NCBI RefSeq assembly: GCF_013111185.1
Contig: NZ_WVRE01000001.1
Location: forward strand, 957,629-1,021,628
DNA: 64,000 nt
Source of the DNA: Ruegeria sp. HKCCD7303
GTDB lineage: Bacteria > Pseudomonadota > Alphaproteobacteria > Rhodobacterales > Rhodobacteraceae
Direction of reading: 5' to 3'
The notes beneath the pieces were generated by a model. That model saw only the letters and a list, made by a program, of their open reading frames with translations. It did not search any database and was not told the DNA's origin. Shown one piece after another: positions 27,307 to 35,599 of the stretch. Every line of letters begins with the position of its first letter. Positions within the stretch are counted from its first letter, which is position 1. The position numbers were made by a program, and so were the translations under genes.

Positions 27307-27313
27307 TTATTTG

Positions 27314-28489
27314 TTATCTAAGCTCATTCAGAATGCGTTCTATAAAGTTGTCGAAACTGTTGGGTTGATTGTCTGAAGTGCGGTTTGCACCTCCGCCTGC
27401 GCCAGCAAGATAGACCTCAATGCGCCCAGGGCGTGTTTTGCTGCCAGAACCTGTGAAGTCCCGCGCAATACCACCCAAAGCCTTGGCAGCAAGGTCGGCG
27501 TTTTCAGCGTCTGCAGGGTGATAATACCGCACCTGAGTTTCTCTGATCCGATAGCCTACACGCGCGGTCGCAACCACATTCGCTTGGCTTTCGTTCAAAA
27601 GTTCGAATGCCCGGTCGCTGGTGTCTTGTGATACCCGTGCCGGAACGAACAGTGACACTTCAAGGTCGATCGAAGGTTTAGAGGGTTGAAGTGGTTTTAC
27701 CTCAGAGTAATTCGGAGTCGCTGATTGCGTGATCTCTTTGGGCAATGGGTCGAAGACTGCCTGTGTCGGCTGTAAAGAACTACGCTTGTTCAGCAGGCTG
27801 GAAGCGGGATTTTGCGGCGCAACGGGAACTGAAAATGATACTGGTTTGGCAAGCGTTTCCGGAGCCTCCAAAACAGGTTCAAGTAAGGAGGGAAGAAACA
27901 CAATCGGCGGGGCAAGTGATGCTTCGGTTTCTTGCGGTGGTGTTTCATCAATATCAATGGAAGGGGTAACTGGCTTTTTCTCAAGAATCGGAGCTTGGAT
28001 TTCTTCCTCAAGCACGGGCGCAGCCGGATCCTCAGGAATTTGCTCGATCGCTGCAGATGTAGGCGAAAGTGTTTCGTCCAATGCAGGTTCGTCGATAGGA
28101 TCATTCGATTGCACAACAGAGTTTTCTGGCGTGGACTGTCGTGTTTCAATCACCTTTGTTCCGGCCCAATGCAGCAAAGCCCCACAAAACAGAGCCGCCA
28201 AAATTATAGGGATTCGGCTTTTCGAAGGCGGTTTGCTGACAGGTTCGTTCAGGTGGAGTGAGCGTACCCGTTCGGACACGATCTCGTCGATCTCAGTGTC
28301 ATCTGTTGGCGGTAGCAGGTCTGTCTCAGTTGGTTTCAAGCGCGGTGGTTCGCGCGCTTCGACCTTTCCATCAGCCAGCGCGTTTGCACGCTTTTCGCGC
28401 GCCTCTTTCAGGCGCGCTTCCCAGGTTTTTGTGTTCTTCGCAGCGACGGCGTCTTCGAGAATCCCACTGCCGCCTTTAACGTCAGACAC
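27314..28489 (-). CDS. Single-pass membrane protein with Pro/Glu-rich stalk and LytR_C-like domain
   Basis: 391 residues. Residues 1-90 are cytoplasmic and charged (KTWEARLKEAREKRANAL), residues about 93-109 form one TM helix (IPIILAALFCGALLHWAG), residues about 115-290 are a low-complexity stalk rich in Pro, Glu and Ser (PEDPAAPVLEEEIQAP), and residues about 300-370 resemble a LytR_C domain (VRYYHPADAENADLAAKALGG, SKTRPGRIEVYLAG). LytR_C domains occur at the end of cell-wall LCP proteins but here there is no LCP catalytic domain. A role at the envelope is a guess. Base composition seems lower in GC than neighbours, especially in the stalk. Confidence 0.7.
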   Translation of the reverse strand: MSDVKGGSGILEDAVAAKNTKTWEARLKEAREKRANALADGKVEAREPPRLKPTETDLLPPTDDTEIDEIVSERVRSLHLNEPVSKPPSKSRIPIILAALFCGALLHWAGTKVIETRQSTPENSVVQSNDPIDEPALDETLSPTSAAIEQIPEDPAAPVLEEEIQAPILEKKPVTPSIDIDETPPQETEASLAPPIVFLPSLLEPVLEAPETLAKPVSFSVPVAPQNPASSLLNKRSSLQPTQAVFDPLPKEITQSATPNYSEVKPLQPSKPSIDLEVSLFVPARVSQDTSDRAFELLNESQANVVATARVGYRIRETQVRYYHPADAENADLAAKALGGIARDFTGSGSKTRPGRIEVYLAGAGGGANRTSDNQPNSFDNFIERILNELR

Positions 28490-28649
28490 GGGGTCACACT
28501 TTCAAGAAAGACCGAATTTTATTCGAACACCACCAAGCGTCTGCGGTTGTAAAAACCGCAGATGGCAAGCCCCCACCCGGCGAAGCCCAGAGAAACATAG
28601 CATTTTGTCGAGCGCTTGAGAAGTTTTACGCCAGACACAGGTTTACACG

Positions 28650-29072
28650 TCAATCAGGCTGCGTATCGCCCAGTGCGCAAATCACCTTCCATTCGTATTC
28701 AGTCACCGGCTGCACCGACAAGCGCGAGTTCTTGACCAGCACCATTTCAGCCAGACGTTCGTCCGCCTTGATCTGGTCCAGCGTCACCGGTTTGGCAAAG
28801 GGCCGAACTGCCTTGATATCCACGCATTCCCACCGTTCATCGTCAGTGGTGCTGTCGGCATGCGCCTCAGCGCAAACCTCGACGATTCCCACCACCGATT
28901 TGTCCTTTTGCGAATGGTAGAAGAACCCCCAATCTCCGATGGCCATCTGCCGCATAAAATTGCGCGCCTGATAGTTGCGCACGCCATCCCACTCTTCGCC
29001 TGCGTCCCCCTTGGCGACTTGTTGGTCCCAGCTCCAGGTTGAGGGTTCGGACTTGAACAGCCAATATGCCAT
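28650..29072 (-). CDS. EVE-domain protein
   Basis: 140 residues from the ATG at 29070-29072, overlapping the upstream stop by one base (TGATG). The start MAYWLFKSEPSTWSWDQ and EWDGVRNYQARNFMRQM, then GDWGFFYHSQKDKSVVGIVEV, are diagnostic of EVE (PUA-like) domains, which bind modified bases in DNA or RNA; bacterial stand-alone versions are common and their ligand is mostly unknown. Genome context here (YciI, gpsA, tsaD) is housekeeping and is a common arrangement in related genomes, so nothing points to defence. Confidence 0.9.
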   Translation of the reverse strand: MAYWLFKSEPSTWSWDQQVAKGDAGEEWDGVRNYQARNFMRQMAIGDWGFFYHSQKDKSVVGIVEVCAEAHADSTTDDERWECVDIKAVRPFAKPVTLDQIKADERLAEMVLVKNSRLSVQPVTEYEWKVICALGDTQPD

Positions 29073-29341
29073 CAGCCAATCACTTTTTTCCATGGAATCA
29101 GGTCAACGGATTGGAACAACCCTGCTTTGGCGTAAGGGTCGTTGTCGGCCCATGTTTGTGCAGCAGCCAAATCTTTGACATCCAGAATTACCAGTGAGCC
29201 GATCATGGCATCGCCATCCAGCAGAGGGCCAGCCTGCGCCACAACACCTGTTTCCTCGATATACGCCAGATGCGCGCTGCGATTGTCCAGCCGGGTTTGC
29301 AGGGCACCGGGTTTGTCTTTGGCGATGAGAGCGATCAGCAT
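29072..29341 (-). CDS. YciI family protein
   Basis: 89 residues from the ATG at 29339-29341, with a very strong AAGGAGG upstream. YciI-like proteins have a dimeric alpha/beta-barrel fold; conserved features here are the opening MLIALIAKDKPGALQTR, HLAYIEETG, GAMIGSLVI-like DGDAMIGSLVILD and the closing DPYAKAGLFQSVDLIPW. The family has a putative His-Asp active site but no settled reaction. It lies one base after gpsA and shares a base with the EVE gene, so tsaD-gpsA-yciI-EVE is one operon. Confidence 0.88.
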   Translation of the reverse strand: MLIALIAKDKPGALQTRLDNRSAHLAYIEETGVVAQAGPLLDGDAMIGSLVILDVKDLAAAQTWADNDPYAKAGLFQSVDLIPWKKVIG

Positions 29342-29342
29342 G

Positions 29343-30305
29343 TTATTCCTCCTTAAGGGGTCGATTGAGTAGGGTTTGAATGGCCTCAGGTACACTGTAA
29401 GCACCGCGACTCAGGTCCGCCACAGTGGTACTGATGGGCATGTCCAAGCCTTCTTTGCTTGCGATGTCGGACAAGGCGCAGGCAGTCGCGACACCTTCGA
29501 CTGTCGTCTGGCTGTCAAAGCGCTGATTTCGACCCAAACTAAGGCCAAAACGATAATTTCGGGACAGATCGGATGAGCAGGTCAGCACCAGATCACCCAG
29601 CCCGGACAGGCCCATCAGCGTATCTGGTCGCGCCCCGCGCGCTGTGGCGAAACGCTGCATTTCGACAAATCCGCGTGTCAGCAAAGCCGCCCGCGCACTG
29701 TCACCCAACCCGGCACCCATCGTTGCGCCACATGCGATGGCCATGACATTCTTCAATGCCCCGCCCAGCTCGGCCCCAACCGTGTCGGTCGTGCGATAAA
29801 GACGAAGATTTGTCGTTGTTAGCTCGGCTTGCAGCGATTTGCCGATCTGGGCATCTGCACATGCCAGTGTCAGCGCTGTTGGCAGGCCGCGTGCGATGTC
29901 GTCTGCAAAGCTGGGCCCGGTCAGCAGTGCGACGTCGGCGGACGGCACAACACTTTCAATCACGGCTATCGGACCGAGGCCCGAGGACAGTTCAATCCCT
30001 TTGCAGCAGGCGACCAGCGTTTTGCCCTGCAGCAAGGGCGCATGAGACGTCAAAGCCTGTCGCAGTTTCTGCATTGGAACAGCCAGAAGAAGCGTATCTG
30101 CTGTGCAAGCTTCCTTGATGTCTGCCGTAGCGGCAATGCTTGGCGGCAGGGTTACACCGGGCAGGCGGGTCTCGTTTCTTCGCGACATTTGCATTTGTTG
30201 CGCCTGCTCCGCATCCCGCGCCCACAACGTCACCGGCCCGTTGCCCGCCAGCGAGATCGCCAGCGCGGTTCCGAATGCGCCAGAGCCCAGGACAGAAACG
30301 CTCAT
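29343..30305 (-). CDS. gpsA: Glycerol-3-phosphate dehydrogenase [NAD(P)+]
   Basis: 320 residues. It reduces dihydroxyacetone phosphate to sn-glycerol-3-phosphate, the backbone for phospholipids. The Rossmann motif is [12 protein letters not shown] at residues 5-16; the conserved [16 protein letters not shown] and the catalytic lysine in [13 protein letters not shown] are present, as is [20 protein letters not shown] and the C-terminal VEGVATA. The ATG overlaps the tsaD stop by four bases. Complete and ordinary. Confidence 0.96.
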   Translation of the reverse strand: MSVSVLGSGAFGTALAISLAGNGPVTLWARDAEQAQQMQMSRRNETRLPGVTLPPSIAATADIKEACTADTLLLAVPMQKLRQALTSHAPLLQGKTLVACCKGIELSSGLGPIAVIESVVPSADVALLTGPSFADDIARGLPTALTLACADAQIGKSLQAELTTTNLRLYRTTDTVGAELGGALKNVMAIACGATMGAGLGDSARAALLTRGFVEMQRFATARGARPDTLMGLSGLGDLVLTCSSDLSRNYRFGLSLGRNQRFDSQTTVEGVATACALSDIASKEGLDMPISTTVADLSRGAYSVPEAIQTLLNRPLKEE

Positions 30306-31399
30306 GCCTTGGCTCCTTTCCTACCGCTGCCCAGCATTGCAGGGCTGCGTTGATCCAGTGGCCACCGGGGACGTGCGGTCAGGTCTAGGCCGTCGCGTGA
30401 GCCGTCGCGAAACCGTTCGAGCCCCACATAGGCGATCATGGCGGCGTTGTCCGTACACAGCGGAAGCGGGGGGGCCGTGAATCTCGTACCCTTTTCGGCG
30501 CAAACAGTCTCTAACGCGGTACGAATGGCCGAATTTGCCGCCACGCCCCCTGCAACGGCGATGACGGGTTCGGAAGGGTTGAGGGCCAGATACTGGTCCA
30601 TCGCGCGTCGGGTTTTCTCGGCCAAGGTGTCCACAATCGCCTGTTGGAATCCGGCGCATAAATCCGCGCGGTCCTGACGGGTCAACCCACCCTTTTCCGC
30701 GACGATTTGGTCGCGCATCCGCATCAAAGCCGTTTTCAAACCCGAGAAAGAGAGATCACAGCCGGGCCTGTCCAGCAGCGGCCGGGGAAAGCGAAAGCGT
30801 TTCGGGTCACCTGTGTGGGCTTCAGCTTCGACCGACGGGCCGCCCGGTTGCGGCAGGCCTAGCAAACGCGCGGTTTTGTCAAAGGCTTCTCCGGGTGCGT
30901 CATCAATTGTGCTGCCAAGACGGGTGAACTGTTCTGGCCCGTGGGCGATCAGGTACTGGCAATGGCCGCCCGAGACCAAAAGCATCAGGTAGGGAAAGCT
31001 GATCCCGTCTGTCAGGCGCGGTGTCAGCGCGTGCCCGGCAAGGTGATTGACGCCGATCAGGGGCAAGCCGGTGGCGGCGCTCAGCCCCTTGGCACACATG
31101 ACGCCGGACATGACGCCACCGATCAGGCCAGGGCCGGCAGTGACGGCGATGGCGTCCATGTCACGCAGACCAAGGTCGGCGGCCTCTAGCGCTTGTTTAA
31201 CGCAGATGTCCAGCTTTTCCGCGTGTGCCCGCGCAGCGATTTCGGGCACAACACCACCATAAGCACTGTGCAACTCGGTTTGGCCATGCACCACCGATGA
31301 CAGGATTTCAGCATCCGCACCTTCGGTTTGGCGCACAACAGCAGCAGCCGTGTCATCACAGCTGCTTTCCAATCCCAGCACGGTAAGTGTTTGCACCAT
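30302..31399 (-). CDS. tsaD: TsaD, tRNA N6-threonylcarbamoyladenosine transferase
   Basis: 365 residues from the ATG at 31397-31399 (seven codons inside the longest frame). TsaD transfers the threonylcarbamoyl group to A37 of tRNA. The fold begins [15 protein letters not shown]; the metal-binding HxxxH is H119 and H123 in [11 protein letters not shown]; the ASKHA phosphate loops and [14 protein letters not shown] are present. It is divergent from hemD. Partner tsaE is 12 kb away. Confidence 0.96.
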   Translation of the reverse strand: MVQTLTVLGLESSCDDTAAAVVRQTEGADAEILSSVVHGQTELHSAYGGVVPEIAARAHAEKLDICVKQALEAADLGLRDMDAIAVTAGPGLIGGVMSGVMCAKGLSAATGLPLIGVNHLAGHALTPRLTDGISFPYLMLLVSGGHCQYLIAHGPEQFTRLGSTIDDAPGEAFDKTARLLGLPQPGGPSVEAEAHTGDPKRFRFPRPLLDRPGCDLSFSGLKTALMRMRDQIVAEKGGLTRQDRADLCAGFQQAIVDTLAEKTRRAMDQYLALNPSEPVIAVAGGVAANSAIRTALETVCAEKGTRFTAPPLPLCTDNAAMIAYVGLERFRDGSRDGLDLTARPRWPLDQRSPAMLGSGRKGAKA

Positions 31400-31498
31400 C
31401 ACCCTGATCCGTTGCATCATGTTACCAACGGCGGGGTATCACCCTGCGCGGATGCAAACAATCCTCAAGGGCCAAGGCGCCAAACGTTGTATTTGTTG

Positions 31499-32212
31499 AT
31501 GACCCGCCCGCGCGCAGCCTCGAAACGGTTTGTCGCGCAGTTGCCGACCCGCACCAGGTCCCGGGTTCAGGTCATCTATTCCCCGATTCTCGAAATTCGC
31601 CCACTGCCCGCTGCGGTTGATACCGTAGGTTTGCAGGGTGTGATCTTTACCTCGGCCAATGCGGTGAACGCGGCGGCTTCAATGGGTGTCGACCGCGATT
31701 TGCCCGCCTATTGCGTTGGCCCCGCGACGACCGGGACAGCCAAGGGCTATGGCTGGCAGGCCGAGATGGCAGGCACCACAGCCGAAGAGCTTGTGGGGCA
31801 TCTGTTGAAACATCGACCCCAAAGCCCTTTGTTGCATTTGCGTGGCGAACATACACGAGGCAACATCGCGGGGCGGCTCACCGAATCCGGCCTGACGGTA
31901 CGCGAACAGCCGGTTTATCAACAGATTCTGTTGCCGCTAACTTCCGAGGCGACCCAAGCCGCGAACGACGATTTGCCGATAATCGCCCCACTTTTTTCGC
32001 CTCGAACGGCGCGACATTTTGCCGATATTTGGTCGGGCTCGGCTCCGCTTTGGCTGGCCGCAATCAGCCGCGCGACGGCTGATCCCCTTTATTCCTTGGA
32101 CTATACGCACCTGAAGATCGCCAAAGCGCCGACACCCAAGAAAATGCGTAAGGCGGTTAAAAAGCTTGTAAAACATGTGTTGCGGGTTGAGAGAGACGAG
32201 GTCCCCGATTAA
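31499..32212 (+). CDS. hemD: HemD, uroporphyrinogen-III synthase
   Basis: 237 residues from the ATG at 31499. HemD closes and inverts ring D of hydroxymethylbilane, giving uroporphyrinogen III for haem, sirohaem and B12. HemD proteins diverge strongly; recognition rests on MTRPRAASKRF, the VIFTSANAVNAA motif, PAYCVGPATTGTAK, the LHLRGEHTRGNI loop and the FSPRTARHFADI stretch, plus its place ahead of mic60 and hemY, as in other alphaproteobacteria. The Shine-Dalgarno is poor. The C-terminus is a basic tail (PKKMRKAVKKLVK). Confidence 0.9.
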   Translation: MTRPRAASKRFVAQLPTRTRSRVQVIYSPILEIRPLPAAVDTVGLQGVIFTSANAVNAAASMGVDRDLPAYCVGPATTGTAKGYGWQAEMAGTTAEELVGHLLKHRPQSPLLHLRGEHTRGNIAGRLTESGLTVREQPVYQQILLPLTSEATQAANDDLPIIAPLFSPRTARHFADIWSGSAPLWLAAISRATADPLYSLDYTHLKIAKAPTPKKMRKAVKKLVKHVLRVERDEVPD

Positions 32213-32266
32213 CTTAGCTTGGGCTGTTATTCATCTGAATTTGGATTCGATAAGGGGAATATTGCG

Positions 32267-33481
32267 GTGGCTGGTAAGAAGAAATCCGACGAAAAGCCGG
32301 TGGAAGACCCCAAGGTAGACGACGTTGTTGAATCCGAGCTGCAACAGGAAGGTACGCCTGTTGACCCCGATAAACCTGTAGCAGAAGACCTTTCCGAAGC
32401 CGAAGCCGAAGCCGAAGCCGAAGCCGAAGCCGAAGCCGAAGCCGAAGCCGAAGCTCCGACGGAGGAGATCGCTCCGGTTGCGGAAAAGACGGTTGAGCGC
32501 GTGGTCGAAAAACGCGGTGGCTTTGTGCCTGCTTTGCTGGGCGGTGCCGTTGCTGCCGTGGTCGGATTTGCGCTGGGCAATGGCGGGTTGCTGCCGGGTG
32601 GTGCTGACAATTCTGACGCGCTGGCGGCGATGGAATCGAAACTTGCGGATCAGTCGGATCAAATCGCCAAACTGTCACAAGGGCTGACAAACGGCCCGGA
32701 TACGTCTGGTTTGACGGATCAGATCAAAGCGCTGTCGGATAAATTGACCCCGGTCGAAGGTGACCTGAGCGCGGTCAAATCCTCGGTTGAAGCGCTGTCC
32801 GGTCAGGTCGCGCCTTTGGCGGATCGGATCACAGCGCTTGAGAAAGCTCCAATCGAATCCAATACCTCACCTGAAGCCACAGCCGCCTTTGAGGCTGAAC
32901 TGAAAAAGCTCCAGGATTCGCTGGCGGCGCAACGGGCCGAGGTTGAAAAAATGGTGTCGGATGCGCAGGCGCTTGAGGCGAAAGCATCCGCCGACGCACA
33001 AGCTGCGACGAACGCCGCGGTTCTGTCTCGTCTGCGCGGGCAGCTGGATGCAGGACAACCTTATTCCGAACTGGTTGCTGAACTGAAGTCGGGCGGTGTG
33101 GATGTACCGGATGCTTTGACAGGGCCAGCTGAGGAAGGCGTGGAAACCTTGTCATCCTTGCGGGCGACTTTTGACCCTGCTGCCCGAACTGCACTGGCAG
33201 ACGCGCGCGATGCGGATAAGGGTACGGGTCTGATCGCTTTCCTACAACGGCAGACAGGAGCACGTTCAGTTACGCCGCAGGAAGGCGACGGGCCTGACGC
33301 AGTCCTGTCGCGCGCGCATGCCGCATTGGCGGATGGAGACCTGTCCAAAGCGTTAAGCGAACTGAAATCACTTCCCGAAGCGGCGCAGACCGCGATGGCC
33401 GATTGGCAGCAGGCGGCCCAGACACGGGTTGCTGCTGTTGATGCGGCGAACTCATTGGCTTCCAGCCTGAACTCGAACTGA
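32267..33481 (+). CDS. Alphaproteobacterial Mic60 (mitofilin-domain) protein
   Basis: 404 residues from a GTG at 32267 (AAGGGGA nine bases upstream). Alphaproteobacterial Mic60 is the homologue of the mitochondrial crista-junction protein and shapes intracytoplasmic membranes. Order here: charged N-terminus, ten Glu-Ala repeats (residues 44-63), one TM helix (about 84-106, GGFVPALLGGAVAAVVGFALG), a long coiled coil (about 120-270) and the C-terminal mitofilin segment (AALADGDLSKALSELKSLP). Its place between hemD and hemY is the known location of bacterial mic60. Confidence 0.88.
   Translation: MAGKKKSDEKPVEDPKVDDVVESELQQEGTPVDPDKPVAEDLSEAEAEAEAEAEAEAEAEAEAPTEEIAPVAEKTVERVVEKRGGFVPALLGGAVAAVVGFALGNGGLLPGGADNSDALAAMESKLADQSDQIAKLSQGLTNGPDTSGLTDQIKALSDKLTPVEGDLSAVKSSVEALSGQVAPLADRITALEKAPIESNTSPEATAAFEAELKKLQDSLAAQRAEVEKMVSDAQALEAKASADAQAATNAAVLSRLRGQLDAGQPYSELVAELKSGGVDVPDALTGPAEEGVETLSSLRATFDPAARTALADARDADKGTGLIAFLQRQTGARSVTPQEGDGPDAVLSRAHAALADGDLSKALSELKSLPEAAQTAMADWQQAAQTRVAAVDAANSLASSLNSN
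32396..32455 (+). repeat. Hexanucleotide microsatellite, 10 x GAAGC(C/T)
   Basis: Nine perfect GAAGCC copies and a final GAAGCT encode (Glu-Ala)10 in the cytoplasmic part of Mic60. Unit length is a multiple of three, so copy changes would alter length without breaking the frame. Confidence 0.95.
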
Positions 33482-33491
33482 AGGACCTGCC

Positions 33492-34985
33492 ATGCTGTGG
33501 TCACTGTTTAAGATCCTTGTCTTTGTTGCGATTATCGGCCTGCTGGCGCTGGGCGGTCACTTCCTGATGCAAACCAGTGGCGGGGTGCAGATCACCGTCG
33601 CGGGTACGGAATTTACACTGGGGCCGCTGCAATCCGTGATTGCGCTGGGCGTGCTGGTGTTTGCGGTCTGGCTGTTCTTCAAACTGCTTAGCCTTTTGGT
33701 GGCGACGCTGAAGTTCTTGAATGGCGATGAAACGGCCCTGTCGCGGTATTTCGACCGTAGCCGTGAACAGCGCGGGTATCAGGCTCTGGCAGATGGATTG
33801 ATGGCTTTGGCTTCAGGTGAAGGGCGTGCGGCCATGACCAAGGCCAACAAGGCCGAAAAGCTGCTCAACAAGCCGGAATTGACCAATCTATTGGTGGCGC
33901 AAGCGGCCGAGATGACGGGCGACACCAAGAAAGCGGCCGACACCTACAAGAAACTCGTGACCAATAACGCGACTCGATTTGTCGGCGTGCGCGGGATCAT
34001 GAAGCAGAAACTGGCCGAAGGTGATGACGAAACCGCTCGCAAGCTGGCCGAAAAGGCGTTGGCAATCAAACCGCGCCATGCAGAAACGCAAGATGTTCTG
34101 CTGAACCTTCAAACCAAGGCGCAGGACTGGGCCGGTGCGCGCTCGACCTTGTCGTCCAAATTAAAGGCCGGTTACCTGCCGCGCGATGTGTTCAAGCGCC
34201 GTGATGCGGTTTTGGCTTTGTCTGAAGCCAAGGACATTCTGGACGAAGACGCCAGCCTGGAACAGCAGGAACATGCAATCGAAGCCAATCGACTGTCGCC
34301 AGATCTGGTGCCCGCGGCTGCGATGGCCGCTCGTGCGTATATTGCCAAAGGTAAACCCCGCCCCGCGACCAAGATCCTGAAAAAAGCCTGGGAGGCGCAG
34401 CCGCATCCTGACCTGGCCCACGCTTTCGCCGAGATAGCACCGGATGAGACGCCCGCGCAAAGGATCAAGCGCTTTACCGCACTTACGCGTATTCACCCCG
34501 AGAATATGGAGACCCGTCTGATTCTGGCCGAGTTGAACATCGTGGCCGAAGACTTCCCCGAAGCCCGCCGCGCGCTGGGGGATGTGGTTGAAAAACAAGG
34601 TGATGCGCGGGCGTACACTCTGATGGCGGCGATCGAACGGGGCGAGGGCGCTTCGGACGCTGTTGTACAAGGCTGGTTGGCCAAGGCGCTCAACGCACCG
34701 CGTGGTCCTCAGTGGGTCTGTGACAATTGTCACGACATCCAACCCGAATGGGCCCCGGTCTGCCAGAATTGCGGCAGCTTCGATACGCTCAGCTGGCAAA
34801 CGCCGCAAACCCCCGAGATCGCCAGCGCAACCGGTGTCCACATGCTGCCACTCATTGTCGGCGCGCTTGAGGATCAGTCGGACGAACCTGAAGAGGTGGA
34901 ACCATTGGACGAAACCGACACAGTTGATGTGACGGCAGAGCCTGCTGAGTCTGCGGACGAGGCAGGAGTGCAGAAACAAGCCTGA
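33492..34985 (+). CDS. hemY: HemY-type TPR membrane protein with C-terminal zinc ribbon
   Basis: 497 residues. It belongs to the HemY_N family (not the Gram-positive protoporphyrinogen oxidase of the same name). Two TM helices lie at about residues 5-27 and 45-68; the rest is a cytoplasmic or periplasmic series of tetratricopeptide helices (for example AAADTYKKLVTNNATRF and AKLAEKALAIKPRHAETQ-like repeats). Near residue 410 a four-cysteine ribbon appears, WVCDNCHDIQPEWAPVCQNCG, followed by an acidic tail. It is 10 bases after mic60. A link to haem synthesis rests on genetic context in many bacteria; the biochemical role is unclear. Confidence 0.9.
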   Translation: MLWSLFKILVFVAIIGLLALGGHFLMQTSGGVQITVAGTEFTLGPLQSVIALGVLVFAVWLFFKLLSLLVATLKFLNGDETALSRYFDRSREQRGYQALADGLMALASGEGRAAMTKANKAEKLLNKPELTNLLVAQAAEMTGDTKKAADTYKKLVTNNATRFVGVRGIMKQKLAEGDDETARKLAEKALAIKPRHAETQDVLLNLQTKAQDWAGARSTLSSKLKAGYLPRDVFKRRDAVLALSEAKDILDEDASLEQQEHAIEANRLSPDLVPAAAMAARAYIAKGKPRPATKILKKAWEAQPHPDLAHAFAEIAPDETPAQRIKRFTALTRIHPENMETRLILAELNIVAEDFPEARRALGDVVEKQGDARAYTLMAAIERGEGASDAVVQGWLAKALNAPRGPQWVCDNCHDIQPEWAPVCQNCGSFDTLSWQTPQTPEIASATGVHMLPLIVGALEDQSDEPEEVEPLDETDTVDVTAEPAESADEAGVQKQA

Positions 34986-35311
34986 GCGCATCAATGACCA
35001 TTGGTGTGGCGGCGTCATATCCGCTTGTTTGTTGTCGTCAGGCGCGGGCTGGTTGTTTTTTAAGCTTCCGGCTTACCGCGACTGGGATTGCCAATGAAAT
35101 GGTGACCAGGCGCACTGCAAGCGAATATGGGTCCGCGTCAATCAAATCCGCACCCTTGCCGGAATTCAGCGTGATGACACACAGCTAGCAGTACCGTTTT
35201 GATCTGCAATCGGCACCGATGCCGAACCGAAAGCAGGATTCAAGCAGTGTTCGGCAGTCACAGAACAACCGTACGAGAACCACGTTTGAATTCAGGTTTT
35301 TAGGAAGAATT
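34986..35311. other. Intergenic stretch between hemY and tRNA-Leu
   Basis: No convincing gene. A minus-strand frame open from 35184 to the stop at 35038-35040 has sensible-looking content (GADLIDADPYSLAVRL, a hydrophobic stretch, then SRKLKKQPARA) but no clear start or ribosome-binding site; it may be a gene relic or the end of a very small membrane protein. No terminator is evident for hemY. Confidence 0.4.
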
Positions 35312-35398
35312 TGGTGCCCAGGAGAGGACTCGAACCTCCACGTCCATACGGACACTAGCACCTGAAGCTAGCGCGTCTACCAATTCCGCCACCTGGGC
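35312..35398 (-). tRNA. tRNA-Leu (anticodon CAG)
   Basis: 87 nt including an encoded CCA. Acceptor arms GCCCAGG and CCTGGGC pair fully; the D-arm reads GGCGGAATTGGTAGACGC; the anticodon stem-loop TAGC-TTCAGGT-GCTA gives anticodon CAG; a long variable arm (class II) and the T-loop GGTTCGAGTCC follow. It decodes CUG, a frequent Leu codon in this genome. Confidence 0.97.
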
Positions 35399-35414
35399 AG
35401 GTGTCGTGAGGGGG

Positions 35415-35443
35415 CGTTTAAGCCCAGTGGCAGAGGGCGTCAA
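35415..35443 (-). promoter_or_regulatory. Candidate tRNA-Leu promoter
   Basis: Minus strand TTGACG (35438-35443), 17-base spacer, TAAACG (35415-35420), about 17 bases before the tRNA 5' end. The -35 is close to consensus, and the arrangement resembles the candidate at 63918-63946. Confidence 0.55.
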
Positions 35444-35599
35444 CCAGATTCGCGGAGATTTTTGAAAGTTTTTTGAATTTGGGCTTTGCCCCCCGATTTG
35501 TGCCTTTGAATTTCACCATCCTCGCGGCGAATTAGCGCCTTGTTTGAAAGGGCTGCGGGCGTTAGGTCTAGGGCGCAATTTCTCAGCAGGAGCCCTCTC

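Noticed and set aside
28650..29072. EVE-domain gene as part of a defence island
   Set aside because: Neighbours are YciI, gpsA and tsaD with overlapping starts; a housekeeping operon explains it better.
32394..32455. Short regular repeats as a CRISPR array
   Set aside because: The units are six bases with no spacers and lie inside a coding frame.
33492..34985. hemY as protoporphyrinogen oxidase
   Set aside because: There is no FAD-binding motif; the protein is the unrelated TPR/HemY_N family.
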